Shown here: in pieces, positions 56,833 to 64,000 of the stretch
How positions within the stretch are numbered: position 1 is the stretch's first letter
How the letters are laid out: every line of letters begins with the position of its first letter
Source of the DNA: Urophycis tenuis
Taxonomy: Eukaryota > Chordata > Actinopteri > Gadiformes > Phycidae
Assembly (NCBI GenBank): GCA_036785325.1
Contig: JAXIVH010000072.1
Location: forward strand, 836,501 to 900,500
DNA length: 64,000 nucleotides
Direction: 5' to 3'
Notes under the pieces: generated by a model
Database searches by the model: none
What the model saw: the letters and a program-made list of their open reading frames with translations, nothing else
What the model was told of the DNA's origin: nothing
Made by a program: the position numbers and the translations under genes

Positions 56833-59800
56833 ACCGACACACCACAAAAACAAAACAAACCCCTGCACAAACAGGAAGTGAGAGCCCGAGAGACAGGAAG
56901 TAGCCCACAGGATGCATGCTTCTGCTGTTTCTTCCATGCCGAGCATTCAAAACAAAGCCTCAGGTTTTCTTAAGAGCATCAGAAAGAAACTCCTTATTTT
57001 GCCCATTGACTAATAAAACATTCCATTCAGAAAAATAGCAGTAGGACTTTGTAACTGCTTGCAGTCCTAGTTCTTAACTTTTCTCTCGCGCTCTCTCTCA
57101 TACTGGTTGTCTTCTGACTACAACCCCCTTCCCTACCTAATTAGGACTGGTTTAGGTCTGAGAAAAACATTACAATTTTACATGCTACTTGGCTATGACA
57201 ACCTATAGGTGCTTTACTATCTCAATTTTAAATAAACAATCATTGTTTATACTTGTAAAGGCAATAAAAAATGTAAAATATAGTTGCAAGCAATGACAAC
57301 AGGGTCCTACATGGTATATCTGACAATAGGTCCAATTCAAACAGATCCCTGAACAACATGCTGAGGCACATACAAGTATCAACCCGCTGGGCAGAACAGA
57401 CTATACAACAAATGGTGAGCATGGCAAGTATCAGAAAATGACCTTGGTATGCCATAGAAGCGGGTTTACTGTACAGTATGTTAAATCAACAGAGTACATA
57501 CTTGTAAAGGCAATATTAAACGTTAAAATAACAAAGTTGCTCTGGAAGTCCAAGACAGTGGAGACTAGATAGGGTGTCAGCTCACTAGAACATTTTCTCC
57601 AATGTATAAGAGTTCAGGAATAACTTTGCTGCTGAAATGTGAGTGGAAGGGGACATTGTATCACAGTAAAAAACTAATTCAGGTGACAAAATGCAGAAGC
57701 AGTAACCTTGAATTGGGCTCTATATGAAGTATTTCATTAGTTCTTTGTTTTTCTGAATTTGTTGCAAATATATTGTTGTGTTTTCGTGAATGAAAAGAAT
57801 CTCAGTAGGGATATGGCCGATGTAAACATGTTAGAAGTCAAGTTTTTGACTCGAGTAGCCGACAATGGGAAATCAATGATTGCAGATTGTTTGTCTACGT
57901 TCTACTGTCATCATCACATTGCACACTGAATCCAAAATTTTGGCACGCAGATTTGAAAGGGACAGTGGTCCTTCAAATCTGCTTCTTTGTCATGCATTGT
58001 TAGTTGGAGAGAAAATGTATATTTTGTTTAGTTTCTCCTCTCTCCTCCAGCTCATATTGGCAGAGAGAGCGCTGATAGGCAACAGAGAAATTCTGATACA
58101 AAGATGATGTGTGGATCTAGATGTACAATGTGTGTGCAGTCTTATCTGCAGCGCAGTATGCAAGCTGGAAATCTCCAACACAAGGCGTGGGCCAAAGGTC
58201 AGCGCCAATAAATGTCTCTCCTGGTACCCATCAATCACTCCACACAGCTCAGGCTGATCTCCCAGTCAGCCGATACGCCACACAGGACCACCACACACGC
58301 TGAGCCTCTAGAACACGCAGAAGACATGACGGGGGGCCTGCATGTGCTAAGGCAGGTGATGGAGGCGTGGAAACAGTGGGCTAAGCATCGCAGCGATGAA
58401 AGATGGAGTGCTACTATCAGTAAGGTGGGTGGGTACACATGAAGATGAGAGCAAATTGAGGGAAGACATCGGTCCTCAGACAGGGGGACTGCTGCCTGTG
58501 TGTGATCTAGAGTATTTCCAAACCTTGATCCTGGGGACCCAGTTTTGAAAATGACAAACCATCATGACCCAATTCACAATAGGTTTTGCAACCACAGCAT
58601 AATTCCACACAAATTAAAGTTTGTGATCATTATCACTTACATTTCTCCATCACTTCATATAAGGCCTATTGAATTAGTCAATCAGGCATTTCAAAGAGAC
58701 ATTTGTTCAATAACGTCATGTTATGCACTTGTTATTAACCCCCTCCTTTCAAATCAAGAACGATCCCCCGGCCTTCATGGGGCTGGTGGAGATGAAGCTG
58801 CAGGACCCCATTGTGCGCCTAACCAAGGGTCTCATGCCCGCTTCCTCCTGGTTCCCAAGTAGTCAGGGAAATGAGACCCATTCTCCATCTTTGCATTTTC
58901 GACAAGTCAGTTGCTATGAGTACATTCTGAATACTTACTATCAGAGAATTAGTCCAATGTCTTAAGGGCTGGCAATTCTTGGATCTCAATGATGCTTACA
59001 TCCATGTCCCTATTGCCATTAATAATTTTTATGGCTGTGGTGCACGAATACCAGTGCCTGCCATTAGCTGACTCTCTTTTCTCCTCTTCTCCCGTTCAGG
59101 CATCAAGGAAATTGTTCTATTTCTATACTTACTAGATTCTTATATTTATCTGGACAACAAATTCTGAGCCAATCAGAAGAAACAACGCGAAAAGAGAAAA
59201 GCATGGTGGTAATAAATCACCTATACCTCTTGGGATTTTACCATCACTCTGAAAAGAGCTCTCGGCTTTCCAGCAATCTACTGGTGTACTTGGGACTTAG
59301 TCTTGACACTATGACAGCAAAACTCTGACCTTCATGGTGTGATACTGCCCCCTTACCCAGATTCATGCTTGCTTGAGTGACGACACTATCCATAATGCAC
59401 ATTTTGAGGCTGATGGCAGCTGCCCACCGGGTCTGCTCTTTACGTTTAAACTACAGCAATGCTTTGCTCACAAGCGGTTGGATACCAGGCGATCTTCACA
59501 GATGCCTCGTTGAAGGTTATCACATGTCTCCCCCACTCTCTCTCCTACTTCGGAGGTGGGTTGCAGGGGTTACCATCTTTGATTGTGGTTCCCAAAGCTA
59601 GCTTGTTCACAGCACCGTGGCCAGCACCGGTCAGTTCTGATCTGTTGGACAGTTGGTTTTTCTCCTGAGAGGTTGATACTGCAGGGCAGTGGATAGCTGA
59701 GGCAATTATAAGCACTATTCTGAAATCCCGGGCGTCTTCCAACTCCATCTACACAGTAAAGTAGGCTGCTTTCTCCAAATGTTGGGACAAGCAATCATGT

Positions 59801-62800
59801 TCTCCCATTGCATTATGAGGTGGGAAACAGGCAGTGTCTTCCAGTCCCATAGGAGAAGGGTTGAGCTTTTATCAACTGTAAAAGTCTATGCGGCAGCCAT
59901 GTTTACTGGCCACGTAGATTGTGATTGTAAAACGGTCTTCTTTTGCTAGAGGAGTGAAACTGGTTTCCGGCCTGATGGCACCACGCTGGGATCTTCCCAC
60001 CATTTTGCGTGGGTAACCAGGGACCCTTCAGAGCCTCTGGTGAACCCATGTTCAGGGGCTTCTGGAGGGATACAACTAGTAGCTCGTCACTTCGAATTCA
60101 CATGTGGGGAGGAGGACGGGCTGTCCACTAAAACATGAGATTCTCTTGTGTGTCTGATTATTAGATATTATTTCTTGGCTTGGCTTTATATATATATACA
60201 TACACACACATTCACACACACACACACACAAAGACAAGCAGAAAGTAAATCAATTTTATTCAGAAGTGTTTAAAGCGAATATACTATTTTGTGTGGTTAT
60301 GCTCATGCAGTTGACAGCTGAAAAACGTATGTATGTAATGTTTTATTACACAATAAAAATTGAAGCGCAGTCATTTATTTAGCGATTGAAAGACAAACAT
60401 ATTGATCGCAGAGGACAAACAGTTGCAATAAATAATTTAATGGGAAAAATTATCAAGTACTCTACATGTATATTTTCATTTTGCAACGACTGACAGAAAT
60501 GTGGGCTTTGCTTGTTGCAAGAGAATAGAGGCCCATTACCCAGAATCCTTGTACCATTTATATGCTTTTATAGCAAAGATTTCCTCAATGGCTTAGTTTG
60601 TTGGTAGGATTTGTATTTTGTGAGTCAATGTTTGTAAGTCTTGCAAACTCTTTTTTACTTTAATTCTTGTAGACATCAATTTAAAATTAAAGTGGGCTGG
60701 GATATAGTTTAGGCCTTGGGATATTTGGATTGGGTGCAAAAGGAAACCAGATCCACTTGTTTTCTAATAATCGGTCGTCCCTGCAGTATGGGACAGTTTT
60801 GTGGCAGTATATGTGGGGAAATTATAATCCATGATAGTCAGTACGTTCTTTTTTTTTTGCTAGCCAGCCAAAGACCATTTTTATCCATTGGACTGACTAT
60901 AATCAGTGCTTGGTTTGCTTCCAGTGGGTCTACATCATACTGCCATCTGCTGGCCAAGAGACCAATTGCACCCAATTATATTCTATACTATATTCTATGC
61001 TTTGTCAATTAACTCTTTGGTGGTCGGGATCATGCTTACACATTAGACTAACAGAAATTTAACCTCACACTGCATCTTGCATTGGAAGATGCATCAATGT
61101 ATATAAGTCACATATCAGATCAGAGGTGTAAGTCAATGTTGCCTATTAGGCCTACTGAGTTTTGTTTCTATTATGGCACAGATAGAAGGGTAGTGTTATT
61201 CATTTGAGCGAATAGACAAGAAAAGGCCGACATTGTTTTATGAGAGGAGGTGGAATATAATAATAACCATGACATCAACCTTTTTAATTATATCATTATT
61301 TATATGAAAGAAAAAATAATAATGAATCACACAGTTGAGAACTCGCGCTTATGGCGATGTGTATCGAACACAATAACATAAACAATGGGTACCTTTATAT
61401 GGCTATAGTGTAACATTTGAGAGACATTTGTTTGAAGGACAAGTTAAAACTGATATTATAATTATATGAATGCAGTTGAGAACTCTGAATGCATGGAGAT
61501 ATGTGCCGATATATTTTGATTGTTTCAGACAGATGGAACCCACACAATTATGTCCATGAGGATTAAGGCAGTTTAACATTCAATATTCTCAGTTTTTTGC
61601 TTCCAAATCTAAATAGCTAATCGACAGCCGTTGTTTCTCAGTTTAGTCTTGTTAACTCATTGGACAATGTTTCACATACATTTCCCAGAGTGCCACACAA
61701 TCTCCTCGATAATGGGAAAAAACTGTTGAATATCAATATCAGTGATCACAGTGTGAAATACTGTCCAATGTACATCAGTACATCATTAGAAGATAATTTA
61801 TCTGAAATAAATCTGTCCTTAAGCAGTTTTGTTGTGTAAGCCAATGTCATCAAAATAAATCCTTGTGGTGAACTTCCTTCTTAACCTTCATTAACCTATT
61901 TAATTACATATTTATTATAGGAATGAACAAAGAATAACAAGCTGTTGAGATACTCTACATGTATGGTGATACAAGGTGAGGGGATTGCTTGCAGCAAAGC
62001 CCTTCTATTCTAAACCGCAGGCTTCCTCATGGCATTTGTGAGCATTTAATCTCGCGTGACTTTTTATCTGTTACAAGAAATGGTGTGACAATCCATGCTA
62101 TGTGTTAAAATAATACAATATGCTTTTTTTTTCCAGGGTGGGGTGGTGGATAGTGAGAAATTGCCAAACCGTGGGATACGTTGTTTGTTCATTGCAGTAA
62201 GAACAGGTTGAGTGCAGCTGTACACAAATTCAAACCTCATCAATCAATGTGTTAATCAGGTCTATTCCAAGTAATATAATATTCAACTGTGCATATTGTT
62301 TTCTGCTTTTCACTAAACATCAGCAAACACACTAACACCACACTCTCAATGTACTGCATCATCACACTAAAAACACACTGTTACACAATCAAACACATCA
62401 CACCGACAGCACACGATGAAACCACACACACAGCTCATAAGACTCTTACACAAAGGAATACTGCAAAACCTCACACCCGAGGAGACCCATCCAATCCAAA
62501 CTGACACTGGCAGGTTAGCAGCCCTGCTAGCTAAACTTGACATAGGGGCCTGTGAACCGCCAAGCACTCCCACACAGACAATCAGAAAGGCCCACGTCTG
62601 CAAGGCACACACAGAGCAGGCCTTTGTAGTCCATATGCACCCGTCTACAGACCACTACTCATAGTCAGCAAGCACAGAGTTTGTACTGATTCTTATGACG
62701 GAACAAAAGCTAGCAATCAAGCAAGAACAATCTGATCAGAGGACAGGTGTGTCTCCGGATGAAGAAACCTTACTTCAGACAGCTGTGGTCAGTCCAAACT

Positions 62801-63327
62801 ATCTCCACCATCTCCTTCATGGTTTGTGAGGCTGAGAGTCCATGTGGAGCTCCTCTACCCTCTCCCTCACACGGTTTAATGATAAAACTCAATTTATCTT
62901 CCCTCACCCTTCTCATCAACACATCAGATAACGTATGTCTACTTCCTGTCACATTGAGACCCCCCCCCCCCCACACACAACACTATCTGGTATTCCACAT
63001 AGACCTTTAAAAACATTAGGAAAAACATTAGGTACAGTGAATTAGATTGTTTTGACGATAGTTACTCAGTCGGCAAGACATTAATAAGAAGGGTAGATAA
63101 TGTTTAAGCCAGGGTGTCCTCAGCTGAAAGGGTTGACAGGGAACCACACAAGCCATAATAAAGTCAAAATATTTGGGTCATGTCCGCGCTTTCTTACCAG
63201 AGTCCGAGTCCTTCTGGTCTCCATTGGTTCCAACGGTGAATGGGAGCCTCCTCTTTGGGGCTTTTTCTTTCACCCCATCACCACGGTCCACCTTGGGTGT
63301 CTTGATTGACAATGTCTTTTCTTTATC
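38947..63327 (-). CDS. ankrd11: ankyrin repeat domain-containing protein 11 (5'-most coding exon off window)
   Basis: ANKRD11 is a nuclear chromatin co-regulator that binds p160 coactivators and histone deacetylases; human haploinsufficiency causes KBG syndrome. Eleven minus-strand exons are seen: 63198-63327, 53951-54124, 52106-52306, 51466-51608, 51089-51236, 46190-50606, 43147-45994, 42553-42651, 41915-42058, 39541-39633 and 38947-39132. All junctions use AG/GT and the phases agree. The sum is 8583 bp, or 2860 codons plus stop. The protein order is a basic N-terminus, ankyrin repeats (GETRLHRAA, TALHEACNRGYYDVAKQLL, TPLHDASNNG), a very long Lys/Glu/Ser-rich disordered region, an acidic run, and the conserved C-terminus (CYITPQAPQCYAEYVTYTG, VPFSACTMLLDSEVYNMP, VDVNDDFVLLPA). 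The C-terminal wording fits ANKRD11 rather than ANKRD12. It looks about 200 residues longer than the human protein (2663 aa). The start-codon exon is not between 63328 and 64000. Confidence 0.96.
39541..39633 (-). CDS. ankrd11: ankrd11 exon, C-terminal domain
   Basis: 93 bp = 31 codons, phase 0 to 0, encoding GDENKSVRDRFNARQFISW and IQDVDDKYDRMK. Acceptor CTCTGACAG, donor GTACAT. Confidence 0.96.
39634..41154. other. ankrd11 intron, AT-rich
   Basis: Nothing recognisable apart from a (CA)n at 41122-41142 next to the hAT element. Confidence 0.35.
41155..41866. mobile_element. 712-bp non-autonomous hAT (Ac-like) with 8-bp TSD in ankrd11 intron
   Basis: Termini TAGGGGTGGAACGGTTCA and, inverted, TAGGGATGGGACGGTTTA. 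GTGTATAT is duplicated at 41147-41154 and 41867-41874. No transposase. The edge is 48 bases from the exon 41915-42058 donor. Confidence 0.9.
41915..42058 (-). CDS. ankrd11: ankrd11 exon, C-terminal domain
   Basis: 144 bp = 48 codons, phase 0 to 0. It encodes EKLIVSCEQEMLRVHCRAAR, TIANQAVPFSACTMLL and DSEVYNMPAESQ. Donor GTACAC lies only 48 bases from the edge of a hAT-type element (41155-41866). Confidence 0.96.
42295..42535. repeat. polypurine (plus)/polypyrimidine (minus) tract in ankrd11 intron
   Basis: About 240 bases of almost pure A/G on plus, that is C/U-rich in the ankrd11 pre-mRNA, starting about 18 bases after the donor of exon 42553-42651. Confidence 0.85.
42553..42651 (-). CDS. 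ankrd11: ankrd11 exon, C-terminal repression/destabilising region
   Basis: 99 bp = 33 codons, phase 0 to 0. It encodes IAPPPSLSEPLKELFRQQEA and VRGKLRLQHSIER. Acceptor CTCCTCCAG, donor GTAACA. A 240-base pyrimidine-rich stretch (mRNA sense) starts right after the donor. Confidence 0.96.
42665..43080. repeat. degenerate about-70-bp repeat in ankrd11 intron
   Basis: Recurring TACAACACTGTAGCCAGG and CCCTGATCTAGATCTT-like phrases with much divergence. Confidence 0.5.
43147..45994 (-). CDS. ankrd11: ankrd11 giant exon, second part (acidic run and conserved C-terminal domain start)
   Basis: 2848 bp, phase 2 to phase 0. A NAGNAG acceptor (TTTCAGCAG) allows the exon to start at 45994 or 45997; 45994 gives FFERYSNS, nearer the mammalian FFDRF. 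It encodes Pro/Ser/Thr-rich sequence, a long Glu/Asp run (codons at about 45300-45415) and LDDLGPFSLPDLPLPDK. It then encodes QRMTRNRAQMLANQSKQ, HPRKRKFARS, QQTREMIQQTLAVIVNAIKL, EPYHSDRSNPYFEYLQIRKK and KILCYITPQAPQCYAEYVTY. The last codons before the donor GTCAGT are ...KLHIPV. Confidence 0.96.
46190..50606 (-). CDS. ankrd11: ankrd11 giant exon, first part (Lys/Glu/Ser-rich disordered region)
   Basis: 4417 bp open throughout, phase 1 to phase 2, acceptor TATGTCCAG, donor GTATTT. It opens with ESSEEEDAPSFAPSSSVDG, then VKDEYEFDEDDEEERVPP and DDKHLLKKDF. It runs through hundreds of residues rich in KEK/DKK/SKK blocks (low-complexity, NLS-like) and islands shared with mammalian ANKRD11: IADIFTDESDDEEDSY, EKSLLEKLEEEAMNDY, HRHSSSSSSKKSHD, RHKKHKERMKQMEKLRHRS, GVPTPTSVISCPSYEEVM and TPRTPSCSAEDY. 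The antisense strand shows long Ser/Phe/Leu-rich open frames; these are shadows of the Lys/Glu codons. A 9-copy tandem array sits 11 bases upstream of the acceptor. Confidence 0.97.
50617..50849. repeat. 26-bp tandem array, 9 units, at the acceptor of the ankrd11 giant exon
   Basis: The unit (plus) AGAGAATAGAAGACAATATT then AGCATG is nearly invariant. In the ankrd11 sense each unit contains GCTAAT followed by TTGTCTTCTATTCTCTC. The array ends 11 bases before the exon at 50606. Confidence 0.97.
51089..51236 (-). CDS. ankrd11: ankrd11 exon, end of ankyrin domain
   Basis: 148 bp, phase 0 to phase 1, acceptor TGTTCCAG, donor GTTTGTC. It encodes VVKLLLRYGGDPRQSNRRGE, a terminal degenerate repeat (TALKVANSPTMLNLLLGKG) and the start of the Ser/Glu stretch (TYTSSEESSS), which continues in the giant exon. 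Confidence 0.96.
51466..51608 (-). CDS. ankrd11: ankrd11 exon, ankyrin repeats 2-3
   Basis: 143 bp, phase 1 to phase 0, acceptor GTGTCCAG, donor GTGAGG. It encodes WTALHEACNRGYYDVAK, QLLAAGAEVNTKGLDDD and TPLHDASNNGHFK, which are classic TALHEA/TPLHDA ankyrin signatures and almost identical to the mammalian protein. Confidence 0.96.
51609..52105. other. ankrd11 intron
   Basis: An inverted pair ATCTCATTGGAAT / ATTCCAATGAGAT with GGATATC copies around 51960-52035; nothing else seen. Confidence 0.4.
52106..52306 (-). CDS. ankrd11: ankrd11 exon, first ankyrin repeat
   Basis: 201 bp, phase 1 to phase 1, acceptor TTTGCAG, donor GTGAGG. It encodes DTTPKHQSQSS, KGTPNSASKTKDKVNKR and the first ankyrin unit (GETRLHRAAIRG, RRIKELISEGADVNVKDFAG). 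Confidence 0.96.
52772..52858 (+). repeat. 87-bp perfect inverted repeat, left arm
   Basis: It begins AGGGAAGGGGGTTGTAGTCA and ends GACTGCAAGCAGTTACAAA. Reverse complement identical over 87/87 bases to 57048-57134. It lies in the ankrd11 intron on one side of exon 53951-54124. Confidence 0.97.
52990..53540. repeat. interspersed non-coding repeat in ankrd11 intron
   Basis: It contains words also present near 10430-10500 (a TTTTCACCAGG motif and CCTATAG near a short-spaced GCACCCTC), suggesting one non-autonomous repeat family. No coding. Confidence 0.35.
53951..54124 (-). CDS. ankrd11: ankrd11 exon, nuclear-localisation-like and GIRAGYPLSER segment
   Basis: 174 bp, phase 1 to phase 1. It encodes EKQGPERKRIKKEP, a monopartite basic nuclear-localisation-like motif, then GIRAGYPLSERQQVALLMQM and TAEESVNSP. 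These are among the best conserved parts of the ANKRD11 N-terminus. Acceptor CCCCTCACAG; donor GTGCCTGC. The exon stands alone between introns of about 1.6 and 9.1 kb, and is flanked by the 87-bp inverted repeat at 52772-52858 and 57048-57134. Confidence 0.95.
54125..57047. other. ankrd11 large intron, first part
   Basis: Unique-looking sequence with short frames; a (GA)n tract at 56793-56829. No exon recognised. Confidence 0.35.
57048..57134 (-). repeat. 87-bp perfect inverted repeat, right arm
   Basis: Exact reverse complement of 52772-52858; homology stops sharply at both ends. Confidence 0.97.
58745..59800 (+). mobile_element. degenerate DIRS/Ngaro-like retroelement fragment
   Basis: Broken frames read VEMKLQDPIVRLTKGLM, WLDLNDAYIHVPI (an RT motif 2-like phrase), IFTDASL (RNase H-like) and GGLQGLPSLIV. 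Similar phrases occur in tyrosine-recombinase retrotransposons of fishes. No intact frame; assignment tentative. Confidence 0.4.
59800..63197. other. ankrd11 large intron, distal part
   Basis: AT-rich; TA/CA repeats at 60184-60232, a C14 run near 62963, small frames only. No exon found before 63198. Confidence 0.35.
63198..63327 (-). CDS. ankrd11: ankrd11 exon, N-terminal basic segment
   Basis: 130 bp, bounded by CTGTAG at the acceptor and GTAAG at the donor. It opens in phase 0 with DKEKTLSIKTPKVDRGDG and ends with KDSDS plus one base (phase 1). This aligns with the human N-terminal segment that follows the first about 29 residues. It is the most 5' coding exon visible; the exon carrying the initiator Met lies to the right of the window. 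Confidence 0.92.
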
Positions 63328-64000
63328 CTACAGTACAGGAGAACAAGCATTAAATAAACCTAGATCAAGACGGCAACAACAATTACTCAAAACTGAGTTC
63401 TTCTGGGAAAAGAGTGGGGCAACCAAAAGCATGCTGGGAGAAAAGGGTTAAGATAGCTTACATATTAGTTTTTTCTTTACATCTTTAAAAGCATGTGAAA
63501 CCTTTCCATGGAATTTCCAGCTGGATTCTGGTGACTGAATACGGGGAAACTTGAGCTAGGTCATTTTGCTAGCCTAGCTAGCTCCATGCTATAGTAACGG
63601 CCTGTCAGGATATTTCCATTTTCTTCTTCTGATTCTTTGACTGGCAGCACAGCTCAACTCAAAGAGCTTGTTGAGTGGTCGTTTTGTTATTTGTATGAAA
63701 CCTCAGGGCAACATTTTCATAAAGTCACACATACGAACATGGAAAACTTATTTCTGCCACTCGGGGTCTCTCAATCAAAACATAACAAAATATGTAGTTT
63801 GGTGAAGTTGGGAAGTAGCGTCGTAGTTATGGTCTTCACCACCAGTGTTGCTGAAAATATGTAAGGTACTTGCTAACTTACCATTAGATGAGTCAACTAC
63901 CCATACAGCTGTAGCTAACATTATGTAGCAAATTCACTTATGGGGTAGCCAAGTGCTGTTACAGTGGTCATAGCACTCATAGCACTCAAGTCATAGCAGT
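63328..64000. other. ankrd11 intron at right edge
   Basis: No initiator exon with the expected N-terminal ANKRD11 sequence could be read on minus; the start lies beyond the window. Confidence 0.5.

Noticed and set aside
52772..57134. A single 4.36-kb transposon with 87-bp terminal inverted repeats
   Set aside because: It would contain a conserved ankrd11 exon in normal orientation, and no target duplication flanks the arms; two separate copies or an inverted duplication is more economical.
62367..62664. Frames of about 80 codons in the ankrd11 intron
   Set aside because: CA/His/Thr-rich low-complexity sequence with no splice context.
63066..63100. tRNA-like CAGTCGGCAAGACATT string
   Set aside because: No cloverleaf stems or B-box could be read around it.

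Overview
The window is teleost-type vertebrate DNA. It has two intron-rich host genes on the minus strand, identifiable from family-specific exons, set in DNA crowded with fish-typical mobile elements: Rex3/RTE, L2, Rex1/CR1-like, hAT, PIF/Harbinger and Tc1, plus many simple repeats. No prokaryotic features are present. The species cannot be named from the sequence alone.

Layout. From 567 to 14521 (minus) lies the 5' part of an SLC22-family organic-ion transporter, most likely slc22a31. Seven exons are visible; the last exons run off the left edge. Intron 3 is about 10.7 kb and is packed with retroelements: a Rex3/RTE LINE with a perfect 11-bp target-site duplication, L2 pieces, an internally deleted copy of an uncharacterised cysteine-rich gene family, and a 15-bp minisatellite. 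From about 14.6 to 34.7 kb is an intergenic transposon graveyard. Its core is a second, broken copy of the same uncharacterised family (16.4-25.7 kb). That copy is split by a 6.5-kb hAT element with an 8-bp target duplication, and the hAT itself holds a Harbinger element and a second hAT remnant. Further right are a hAT MITE, L2 and Rex1-like LINEs, Tc1 remnants and tandem repeats.

From 38947 to 63327 (minus) is ankrd11, a chromatin co-regulator. Eleven coding exons are visible, including two giant ones (4417 and 2848 bp). They give 2860 codons plus stop with all phases consistent; only the short N-terminal coding exon and the promoter lie beyond the right edge. The 3' UTR begins at 38946 and runs left for at least about 1 kb.

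slc22a31 next to ankrd11, both on one strand, matches the human 16q24.3 order and supports both identifications. The genes have no evident joint function.

Most notable signals: a perfect 87-bp inverted repeat flanking one ankrd11 exon; a 26-bp tandem array, each unit a branch-point plus pyrimidine tract, directly upstream of the giant exon; an extra intron with a NAGNAG acceptor inside what I recall as a single mammalian exon; and two complementary remnants of an uncharacterised family combining N-terminal CxxC fingers, a central HEEADT motif and a C-terminal CXC-like cysteine cluster.
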